Source: Syntrophobacteraceae bacterium | GTDB lineage: Bacteria; Desulfobacterota; Syntrophobacteria; Syntrophobacterales; Syntrophobacteraceae | DNA length: 34,319 bases | Assembly (NCBI GenBank): GCA_029974695.1 | Contig: JARKQW010000029.1 | Location: 1 to 34,319 of the forward strand | Direction: 5' to 3' | Shown here: positions 27,926-34,319 of the stretch, one piece after another | How the letters are laid out: the number at the start of each line of letters is the position of its first letter | How positions within the stretch are numbered: the stretch's first letter is position 1 | Notes under the pieces: model-generated | The model's database searches: none | Told to the model about the DNA's origin: nothing | What the model saw: the letters and a program-made list of their open reading frames with translations, nothing else | Made by a program: the position numbers and the translations under genes

Positions 27926-30376
27926 ATGTTCAAGCTAAACCGAAACAAAGAGGATCAGCAGAACCCTGTCAGCCCCGTTTCTCTTCCGCTGTTGCCCCTC
28001 AGGGACATCGTGGTGTTTCCCTCCATCGTGGTTCCCCTGTTCGTCGGCAGGGATAAGTCGGTCAATGCCCTGGATAAGGCCATGAGTTCCGAGAAACGGA
28101 TCTTTCTGGCCGCCCAGACCAAGGCAAAGACCGATACCCCCGGCGAATCGGACATCTACCGTATCGGGACCATTGCCAACATCCTACAGATCCTTCGGTT
28201 GCCCGACGGAACGGTCAAGGTGCTGGTGGAAGGAGAACAGCGGGCCCGGGTGCTCCACTTCGTTCCCCACCCGGACTACTTCCACGTGCAGGTGGAGGTG
28301 CTCTCCGAACCTCCGCCCAACCCCATCCAGGTGGAAGCCCTGCGCCGCGGGATTCGCTCCACCTTCGAAGCCTACGCCAAACACAACAAGAAAATCACCC
28401 AGGAGATTTTGGACGCCGTCGCGGCCATCGACGAACCCTCCCGGCTGACCGATACCATCGCGTCCTACGTCCCCTTCAAACTGGACATCAAGCAGCAAAT
28501 CTTGGAGACCGTGGATGTGGCCCAGAGGATGGAGAAGGTTTTCGGGCACCTGCGGGCGGAAATCGAAATCGGGCTCACCGAAGAGCGCATCAAGGGTCGC
28601 GTGAAAAAGCAGATGGAAAAGACCCAGAGGGAATACTACCTCACGGAACAGATGCGCGCCATCCAGAAGGAAATGGGGGAAAAGGACGACTTCAAGTCCG
28701 AGCTCGAGGAGCTCGAGAAGCGCATCAAGCGCAAAAAATTGAGCCAGGAAGCCGCCACCAAAGTCCGGGCCGAGCTTAAGAAGCTCAAGCTGATGTCTCC
28801 CATGAGCGCAGAGGCCACGGTGGTTCGCAACTACATCGACTGGATCCTCTCCCTGCCCTGGTACGAGAAGACCCGGGACAAGCTGGACATCGAAGGGGCA
28901 TCGGTCATCCTCGAGGAAGATCACTACGGCCTCGAGAAGCCCAAGGAACGGATCCTGGAATACCTGGCCGTGCAGGCCCTGGTCAAGAAGATCAAGGGAC
29001 CCATCCTGTGTTTTGTCGGTCCCCCCGGGGTGGGAAAGACCTCCCTTGCCCGTTCCATTGCCCGCTCCATGAACCGCAACTTCATTCGGCTCTCCCTGGG
29101 AGGCGTGCGGGACGAGGCGGAGATCCGCGGCCACCGGAGAACCTACATCGGGGCGCTGCCCGGAAAGATCATCCAGAGCCTGCGAAAGGTGAAGAGCAAC
29201 AACCCGGTCTTCTGCCTGGACGAGATCGACAAGATGAGCATGGACTTTCGGGGGGATCCCTCGGCGGCCCTGCTTGAGGTGTTGGATCCCGAACAGAATT
29301 TCGCCTTCAACGATCACTACCTGGACCTGGATTACGACCTTTCCGAGGTCTTCTTCATCACTACCGCCAACAACCTCCATTCCATTCCGCCTCCCCTGAG
29401 GGACCGGATGGAAATCATCCAGATTGCCGGATACACGGAATTCGACAAGTTGAACATCGCCCGGAATTTCCTGGTCTCCAAGCAGTGCAAGGCCAACGGG
29501 CTGCAGCCGGGAAACGTGATCTTCACCGACGAGATCCTCCTGTACATGATTCGCCACTACACCAAGGAAGCGGGGGTCCGAAACCTCGAGCGGGAAATCG
29601 CGTCCGTGTGCCGCAAAGTGGCCAAGGAAGTGGTGCGGCAGGGGCCGGAAACCCGGATCGAGCTCACCGAGGAGCTGGTCCAGGAGTATCTGGGAATTCC
29701 CAAGTACCGGTACGGGAGAACCGAAGAAAAGGACGAGGTGGGCCTGGCCATCGGGCTGGCCTGGACGGAATTCGGCGGGGATATCCTGGGAATCGAATCC
29801 ATCATCATGCCCGGCAAAGGGAAGATGATCATTACGGGGAAACTGGGGGAAGTGATGCAGGAATCCGCCCAGGCGGCCCTGAGCTACGTGAGGTCCCGGT
29901 CGGCGCGCCTGGGCATCGAGCCGGATTTCTACCAGAAATTCGACATCCACGTCCATGTGCCCGAAGGAGCCATCCCCAAGGACGGTCCGTCGGCGGGCAT
30001 CACCATGGCCACCTCCCTGGTATCCGCCCTCACCCGCATTCCCGTACGATCGGACTTGGCCATGACCGGGGAGATCACCCTCCGGGGACGGGTCCTGCCC
30101 ATCGGGGGACTCAAGGAGAAAATCCTCGCCGCACACCGAGGACTTCTCAAGAAGGTCCTCATCCCCAAGGACAACGCCAAGGACCTCAAAGAGATTCCGG
30201 CCAAGATCCTCCAGGAGATCGAGATTGAGGTCATCGAACACATGGACGATGTCCTGGTGAGGGCACTGGCCCTCAAGGAGGGACAGGAGCTTTTCCGGGA
30301 ACCCGAGGAGGTGGAAGGCAAAGCGGTGCTCTTCGAGGCCAAGGAGCCGCCCGTGGACGAGATCCGGGCTCACTAG
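27926..30376 (+). CDS. lon: ATP-dependent endopeptidase La (Lon protease)
   Basis: Hexameric AAA+ serine protease degrading misfolded and regulatory proteins. The 816-residue product has the N-terminal LAN domain (about 20-215, [12 protein letters not shown]), a coiled-coil linker (about 220-290), Walker A GPPGVGKT (365-372), Walker [12 protein letters not shown], and the C-terminal protease domain with Ser689 in [11 protein letters not shown] and Lys732 in GGLKEKI, spaced 43 residues apart as in E. coli Lon. No signal peptide is present. A GAAGAG sequence serves as a weak ribosome site. It is the last protein gene of the tig-clpP-clpX-lon set. It could be heat-regulated, but no operator was seen. 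Confidence 0.98.
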   Translation: MFKLNRNKEDQQNPVSPVSLPLLPLRDIVVFPSIVVPLFVGRDKSVNALDKAMSSEKRIFLAAQTKAKTDTPGESDIYRIGTIANILQILRLPDGTVKVLVEGEQRARVLHFVPHPDYFHVQVEVLSEPPPNPIQVEALRRGIRSTFEAYAKHNKKITQEILDAVAAIDEPSRLTDTIASYVPFKLDIKQQILETVDVAQRMEKVFGHLRAEIEIGLTEERIKGRVKKQMEKTQREYYLTEQMRAIQKEMGEKDDFKSELEELEKRIKRKKLSQEAATKVRAELKKLKLMSPMSAEATVVRNYIDWILSLPWYEKTRDKLDIEGASVILEEDHYGLEKPKERILEYLAVQALVKKIKGPILCFVGPPGVGKTSLARSIARSMNRNFIRLSLGGVRDEAEIRGHRRTYIGALPGKIIQSLRKVKSNNPVFCLDEIDKMSMDFRGDPSAALLEVLDPEQNFAFNDHYLDLDYDLSEVFFITTANNLHSIPPPLRDRMEIIQIAGYTEFDKLNIARNFLVSKQCKANGLQPGNVIFTDEILLYMIRHYTKEAGVRNLEREIASVCRKVAKEVVRQGPETRIELTEELVQEYLGIPKYRYGRTEEKDEVGLAIGLAWTEFGGDILGIESIIMPGKGKMIITGKLGEVMQESAQAALSYVRSRSARLGIEPDFYQKFDIHVHVPEGAIPKDGPSAGITMATSLVSALTRIPVRSDLAMTGEITLRGRVLPIGGLKEKILAAHRGLLKKVLIPKDNAKDLKEIPAKILQEIEIEVIEHMDDVLVRALALKEGQELFREPEEVEGKAVLFEAKEPPVDEIRAH

Positions 30377-30383
30377 AAAACCC

Positions 30384-30412
30384 TTGACTTTGCAGGGGCC
30401 TCGAAGTACATT
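30384..30412 (+). promoter_or_regulatory. Promoter of the tRNA-Val/tRNA-Asp unit
   Basis: TTGACT (30384-30389) and TACATT (30407-30412) are separated by 17 bases. It begins eight bases after the lon stop codon, with the first tRNA about 50 bases downstream, so the tRNAs do not depend on lon transcription. Confidence 0.6.
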
Positions 30413-30463
30413 TCCCCCTCGTTCAACCTGCAAGGCGGAAACGCTGGCCGGGCAGGTGGTCCC

Positions 30464-30539
30464 GGGCGGATAGCTCAGCTGGGAGAGCATCGGCCTTACA
30501 AGCCGGGGGTCACAGGTTCGAGCCCTGTTCCGCCCACCA
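30464..30539 (+). tRNA. tRNA-Val (anticodon UAC)
   Basis: Acceptor GGGCGGA pairs with TCCGCCC. The D arm is TAGCTCAGCTGGGAGAGC, the anticodon loop CTTACAA carries TAC at 30497-30499, the T arm reads GGTTCGAGCCC, and CCA is encoded (30537-30539). It reads GUA and probably other valine codons. A second tRNA follows after eight bases. Confidence 0.97.
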
Positions 30540-30547
30540 CGACATGC

Positions 30548-30624
<77 letters not shown>

Positions 30625-30634
30625 GAAAAATCCG

Positions 30635-30669
30635 GGAGTCGGCCCATGGGGTCGGCTCCTTTTTGTTTT
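30635..30669 (+). terminator. Intrinsic terminator after the tRNA operon
   Basis: GGAGTCGGCCC (30635-30645) pairs with GGGTCGGCTCC (30649-30659) through an eleven-base stem with two G-U pairs and a short loop. TTTTTGTTTT follows (30660-30669). Confidence 0.9.
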
Positions 30670-30737
30670 GCGGGGTTGCCGCAGGATCGAGGATTCATCC
30701 CCGAACGGAAATCCCTGATGCGGTTGAGTCACGGGTT

Positions 30738-30758
30738 CCCTCTCCCTCAGGGTGAGGG
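30738..30758. repeat. Short CCCTC/GAGGG hairpin
   Basis: CCCTCTCCCT (30738-30747) and AGGGTGAGGG (30749-30758) form a near-perfect stem with one mismatch and a one-base loop. It lies in the spacer between the tRNA terminator and the convergent secreted-protein gene. The type resembles extragenic CCCTCACCCT repeats common in proteobacterial genomes. Confidence 0.45.
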
Positions 30759-30899
30759 TGAGCCGGATCTTGGCGACTCTTGCCCGTCATTGGATTCGGC
30801 TCTCCGGAAAAGAAGGACGCATGGACGCTTCTAGGCTCGACCGGACGGGCCGGGAACCGGGGCCGCCCCCACCGGGCAACTTCTTTCCCCGATTTCTTT

Positions 30900-32237
30900 C
30901 TACTCGACCCCGTGGGCCGGTTTCAGGGTGTCCCTGGCGTTCCGGGAACACTCGATGCTCAGGCGAGAGTGGCCTACATACGCCTTCGCCCCCCCGGCCG
31001 CGTTGTGCACGGCGACTTGGTAGGTGCCCGTGTGGGGCAGAGTCAGGCGGACCGCCAGGGGCAACTCCCCCCGGTCCTTCTCCTGGAAGTCGCGGCCCCG
31101 GACCACCAGGTCCGCTCTCCCCCGAGCATCATCCCCCACGGCCTCGAGCCTGAGAACCACCTCTTCTTCCGCCGTGCCGGAAAACCGGAAGACGTCCCCG
31201 TCCCAAGCCGTCCAGGACAGGGCGTCTCCCAGGTACGAGTAGATCAGCTTGCCGCGGTTGGGGCAAAAGGTAAGGATGTATTGGGAAGACGCCTGGCAGT
31301 TGAGATACCCCCCCTGGTTGAGCCGGCTGGGATAGTCGTCGTAGGGGAACCCGAAAATGGGACCCACCGTCTTGTGCACCAGGGCGGAATAGTCGTTGTA
31401 GGGCTTTCCCTGGGGGTAGAAGGTCTTGGGATTCGTCTGTTTGTCGTAGGATTCGAGGATGCCCCGGTTGATGGCCGCGCAGTACTTTTCCCCGGCGGCG
31501 CTGCTGAAAAAGGAGGTGGGAGTGCACCCGTACACGTCCTTGGTGACGGCGTTGCCCGCGTTGCAGCCGGGGTAATGGGCCTTGCAGTCCTTGATGACGG
31601 GATCGAACTTCGAGCAATAGGCGGCACAGGTTCGGTCGCCGGGGCGGCAGAAATCCGCACAGTAATAGTAGGCGCTGATGCAGGCACGGTTGTTCAAAAC
31701 CTTGGTCGGGCACTTGCTGACGATATCCGCGGGGTTGAAGGCGGCCGTCACCGAACCCCCGTTGGTGCAGGCGCTTCCTCCCGGGGCCTCGATGCGCATG
31801 GGCAGGGAAATGGCGTCCACGAAGGTGATGTTCGAGGAAAGGACCCCTCCCGCTTTCAGGGTCATCTCCACGAAACCGCAGTGCTGCTTCATGGTATAGG
31901 CGTTCTTTCCCCCGATGATGTCCATCTTGGAGGTGTCGTCCCAGCAGCCGTAGATCCTTCCCGAGGTCCACGGGATGGGGACCTGGTATTGGTGAGACCC
32001 CCCGTGAGCGGAAAGGAGCTGGTTGTCCGGCACCAGGCGGCTCGAGAGGTCCGCACCGCGCAGGTAGAGGTCAAAATCGCAATTGTTCTTGACCGTAAGG
32101 GTATAGCCCCCTGCCACCGGGAGATCGGTTTCCGACGCCTCGCTGCAGGTACCCCGGCCGGAAACCGGCATACAGACCGTCACCGACAGGAACACGGCCA
32201 AAGCAACCGCTCCAAGGTTCTTTTCCCTGCGTTTCAT
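30900..32237 (-). CDS. Secreted cysteine-rich protein with thaumatin/GH64-like region
   Basis: A 445-residue exported protein. A signal peptide (basic MKRREK, then a hydrophobic stretch to about residue 27) is followed by 18 cysteines (31 to 430), an even number compatible with disulfides. Residues 44-150 look like the start of a thaumatin-like or GH64 beta-1,3-glucanase fold: YTLTVKNNC, GRIYGCWDD, then CGFVEMTLKAGG and SNITFVDAISLPMRIEA, where Glu124 stands at the place of the GH64 catalytic Glu. A Cys-dense insert (176-253) follows, then ALVHKTVGPIFGFPYDDYPS, like the FPYDD region of GH64. The last 95 residues resemble a bacterial C-terminal beta-sandwich (LTLPHTGTYQVAV). ATG 32237 has GGAGGG upstream. 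Function in glucan binding or cleavage is inferred. Confidence 0.75.
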   Translation of the reverse strand: MKRREKNLGAVALAVFLSVTVCMPVSGRGTCSEASETDLPVAGGYTLTVKNNCDFDLYLRGADLSSRLVPDNQLLSAHGGSHQYQVPIPWTSGRIYGCWDDTSKMDIIGGKNAYTMKQHCGFVEMTLKAGGVLSSNITFVDAISLPMRIEAPGGSACTNGGSVTAAFNPADIVSKCPTKVLNNRACISAYYYCADFCRPGDRTCAAYCSKFDPVIKDCKAHYPGCNAGNAVTKDVYGCTPTSFFSSAAGEKYCAAINRGILESYDKQTNPKTFYPQGKPYNDYSALVHKTVGPIFGFPYDDYPSRLNQGGYLNCQASSQYILTFCPNRGKLIYSYLGDALSWTAWDGDVFRFSGTAEEEVVLRLEAVGDDARGRADLVVRGRDFQEKDRGELPLAVRLTLPHTGTYQVAVHNAAGGAKAYVGHSRLSIECSRNARDTLKPAHGVE

Positions 32238-32435
32238 CCCACCCTCCTTCCGTGATCCATGCCGCCAACGCCCTTCGATTCGAAAGCCGCCCGGGAACAA
32301 AAGCACCCGTAACGCGACGGGGCCGGTTCTCGACCCCAGGCTGGATTCCACCATGATCCCCGGTTTTGCGCAAGGAAAAGGGAGGTCGGTCTTGGAAGAT
32401 TGCGGGCCCATTCATCCCCCTCCCCGAACCGCTCC

Positions 32436-32478
32436 CGTCAAGGGAGGGGAAAAGTCGAGGCACGCCGTCGAGGGAGGG
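32436..32478. repeat. Direct repeat pair CGTCRAGGGAGGG
   Basis: Two copies, 32436-32448 and 32466-32478, differ at one of 13 positions and are 30 bases apart. CCCTCCCC-like sequence at 32416-32425 could pair with the first copy as a hairpin. The motif resembles the CCCTCCCTTGACGGGAGGG extragenic element type. Confidence 0.5.
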
Positions 32479-32523
32479 ATGCGGCAAAGAATTCCACCGG
32501 ATTCTCCCCGGAAAACGGGGAAA

Positions 32524-32594
32524 GACCGGGAAGGGAAAAACCTGCCAGGGGTTGGCGCTCATGCCTCGAGTGGAAAAGGACCGGGAAGGGAAAA
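32524..32594. repeat. Direct repeat pair GACCGGGAAGGGAAAA
   Basis: Two identical 16-base copies at 32524-32539 and 32579-32594, 55 bases apart start to start, both followed within four bases by CCTGC. They lie just downstream of the unassigned gene ending at 32657. Confidence 0.6.
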
Positions 32595-32656
32595 TTCCTG
32601 CATGTCCATGGGTTATCGAAGAAGGAAGAAGGCGGGAGGTCCCGGGCAGGCGGGTG

Positions 32657-33262
32657 TCAGGAGAGGACCCTCAACCGGACCCGGTCCGATCCGGGGGAAC
32701 CCGCGGCTGCAAGCATCCCGTCCGGGTCCGTTTCGCGGCCGTTCACCCGGACGGACCTGCAGTGGGCACGAAAATCCCCGGTGTGATCCTCGAGAAATTC
32801 CCGCAGGTGGTTTCTTTCAAGAAGAATTCCCTTTTCCAGGACCCGGGGTCCCTGGGTTCGAGCCACCAGGTTGAAGAGCTTTACCCAAACGACGGCCTCT
32901 CGAATCCCCGGAACGGGATCCTCTTCTCGGTGGGAGATGTCGCTTCGAAACGCGGCGTAGAAGCCCCCCCGGCGCAGGGCCGCTCCCACCAGCCCCGGCA
33001 TGGCGGCGGAAAGGGCCAGGCGGGAGCCGTCTTTCAACCGGGTCGCGTCCAGGTCGTCCACGGGCCTCCCGTCCAGGAAGATCGTCCCCAGTTCCTCTTC
33101 GACGGAGTCGGGACTCAAGCCCAGCCGTTTCTCGAGCAAGTCCCGGAGGGTGCACCCCTCCCGGATTCCGACCAGGAAGCCGCGCTGGAGGAGCGGGTGA
33201 AAGAGGGACGGATGATCGGTAACGACGAGGAAAGAGGGTTCGTTGTGGACGGAGGGTTTCAT
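32657..33262 (-). CDS. Unassigned protein with possible beta-grasp region and internal LRRGG
   Basis: A 201-residue protein I do not recognise. No signal peptide or cluster of cysteines is seen. Residues about 30-95 (GCTLRDLLEKRLGL, then TIFLDGRPVDDLDATRLKDG and SRLALSAAMPGLVGA) have the strand-helix-strand order and LxDG-x-LAL ending seen in MoaD/ThiS-type beta-grasp proteins. This runs straight into LRRGG at about residues 97-101. A second similar piece (SVRVNGRETDPDGM to DRVRLRVLS) ends the protein. Beta-grasp assignment is inference from pattern only. ATG 33262 is preferred over 33289 because of GAGAACC spacing and gene context; neither start has a strong ribosome site. It is 99 bases downstream of the collagen-like gene and probably cotranscribed. 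Confidence 0.6.
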   Translation of the reverse strand: MKPSVHNEPSFLVVTDHPSLFHPLLQRGFLVGIREGCTLRDLLEKRLGLSPDSVEEELGTIFLDGRPVDDLDATRLKDGSRLALSAAMPGLVGAALRRGGFYAAFRSDISHREEDPVPGIREAVVWVKLFNLVARTQGPRVLEKGILLERNHLREFLEDHTGDFRAHCRSVRVNGRETDPDGMLAAAGSPGSDRVRLRVLS

Positions 33263-33361
33263 GGTTCTCGTTCCGAGGGCCGAGGGCAAGCCTGTCGGGC
33301 GGGCAAGAGAGCTCCGCGGGAAGCTGCGAGGTGCTCTCTCTCCGACGATCGGTGCAAACCT

Positions 33362-34319
33362 TTACTGCATTGATTCCACGACGGCGCAGACGGCGTAGAT
33401 GCCGACTCTGCCGGTGGTGGTGGCCGGGGCTCCCTCCTGGGGGATGGAGTAAAACCACACGGCCCAGGTCCGATGGTCATAGGGATAGGTGGCGTTGATT
33501 GCCCACTGGGAAGGCCATGCCACGGCCCCGCCCCCGAGAGCGTTGGTTCCCTCGGGACAGGCCAGCTTGAAGCCCTTCTGCTCCCCCGGCGCCAACTCGA
33601 TTTCCTTGTAGTCGTAAACGCGGGTGTAGTTGGACATTCCGGCCCTGCCGTCTTCACCATCCTTCCCATCCGCTCCATTTTCGCCTTTCCGGGCAAGAAG
33701 GAGCCACTTGTCGGAGGCTGCCGGTTCCTCTCCGATACAACCTTAGCCCCGTTGATCCGGTACCGGGAAAGGAGCTCGAGAAGCTCCCGGGCCATGGCGA
33801 CACGCTCCTCCCCCGAACCCATGACGGAAATATTGGCCATGACGGTGACGGGAACCTCGTCTCCCGAAGGCAGCACCAGGTCCGTCACCTCCACGGGCAG
33901 GAGCTTGGCGTTCGGGTCGTCTCCCAGTCGGACGTGCAGCTTTCGGGTCCCCGGGGGTGTGTTGCTCTTCGAGGTGATTTTCAACCACAAGTAATGGGTC
34001 CCGGCGGCGACGGTTCCCGGGTCGAAGACCATGGACCCGTCCTCGGCCGTGCTGGTCCCGGTGGGCGGCAGGAGGACGTCGAGGAATTCGTGTTCGATTC
34101 CCCGGGAGTCCGTCCCACGGATGCGCTCGATGCGGAAGAGCTCGATCTCCAGGAGCCGGTTATCCACGTTGGGCTTGGACTCCATCCCCACGCGGACCTG
34201 GAGGCTTCCCTCCTCGCCCTTGATCACTCGAATGGGAATTCCCTCGGCCTCCCCGGCGGCCAGGGACGGGTAACGCAACCCGGGGGACGGAACCGGCCCG
34301 ACAGTGCTTCGAAGGTCCC
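33362..34319 (-). pseudogene. Collagen-like Gly-X-Y protein, frameshifted and cut by the window edge
   Basis: The first frame is open from the window edge (34319) to 33730 and encodes a beta-rich region (LQVRVGMESKPNVDNRLLEI, LLPVEVTDLVLPSGDEVPV, then a helix ARELLELLSRYRINGAKVVSE). A frame change of two extra or one missing base at 33728-33729 leads into the second frame (33727 to 33362). That frame continues EPAASDKWLLLARKGENG, then Gly-X-Y triplets (GENGADGKDGEDGRAG) and a 90-residue C-terminal domain starting MSNYTRVYDYKEIELAPGEQ with two Cys. The joined product is at least 317 residues. No start is fixed, since the frame is open beyond the window. Function is unknown; a surface or exported role is suggested by the collagen-like stretch, as inference. 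Confidence 0.65.

Larger units (their letters stand above)
32238..32656. other. Intergenic region with two direct-repeat pairs
   Basis: About 420 bases between two minus-strand genes. No credible gene. It holds the repeats listed separately and purine-rich tracts. I found no convincing promoter for the secreted-protein gene. Confidence 0.4.

Overview
This window is GC-rich bacterial chromosome. Gene content points to a deltaproteobacterium in the broad sense (Desulfobacterota, perhaps a syntroph or sulfate reducer): a PxxKW-type cysteine-rich small protein, a ferredoxin-type 2-oxoacid oxidoreductase, an ETF/acyl-CoA ligase block, DUF434 and DUF1015 proteins, and a PilB-PilC-PilS cluster. This assignment is inferred from gene content; no 16S rRNA is present. 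Almost all of the window is ordinary core genome. The unusual part is the last 3.5 kb.

Region 1 (1-7100, minus strand): pilB-pilC-pilS (type IV pilus ATPase, platform protein, sensor kinase) followed directly by groES-groEL. The groESL promoter and its CIRCE operator lie inside the last codons of pilS. Region 2 (7100-10000, plus strand): a small cysteine-rich PxxKW protein with a very good promoter, then porA-porB-like alpha and beta subunits of a 2-oxoacid:ferredoxin oxidoreductase without gamma or delta subunits. Region 3 (10100-19130, minus strand): etfB-etfA, a cluster of intergenic hairpins, a frameshifted long-chain acyl-CoA ligase, a DUF434 protein, a DUF1015 protein, a TrmN6-like tRNA methyltransferase, an SDR protein lacking the usual Tyr/Lys, and a FabH-like ketoacyl synthase that overlaps the SDR gene by one base. 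The ETF, ligase, SDR and FabH genes suggest fatty-acid or acyl-CoA metabolism.

Region 4 (19570-23830): a PerR-like Fur-family regulator with a palindromic candidate operator, mnmG, and, divergently, a radical SAM protein (YhcC/TIGR01212 type) followed by a solitary GspG-type pseudopilin. Region 5 (24000-30670, plus strand): tRNA-Leu(UAG), then the protein quality-control set tig-clpP-clpX-lon, then a tRNA-Val(UAC)-tRNA-Asp(GUC) unit with its own promoter and a clear intrinsic terminator.

Region 6 (30900-34319, minus strand): accessory-looking genes. These are a secreted protein with 18 cysteines after its signal peptide and a thaumatin/GH64-like N-terminal half, an unassigned protein with a possible beta-grasp segment and an internal LRRGG, and a frameshifted protein with a short collagen-like Gly-X-Y stretch that runs off the window edge. 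Direct repeats and hairpins occupy the spacers around them. I found no CRISPR array, transposase, prophage or rRNA gene.
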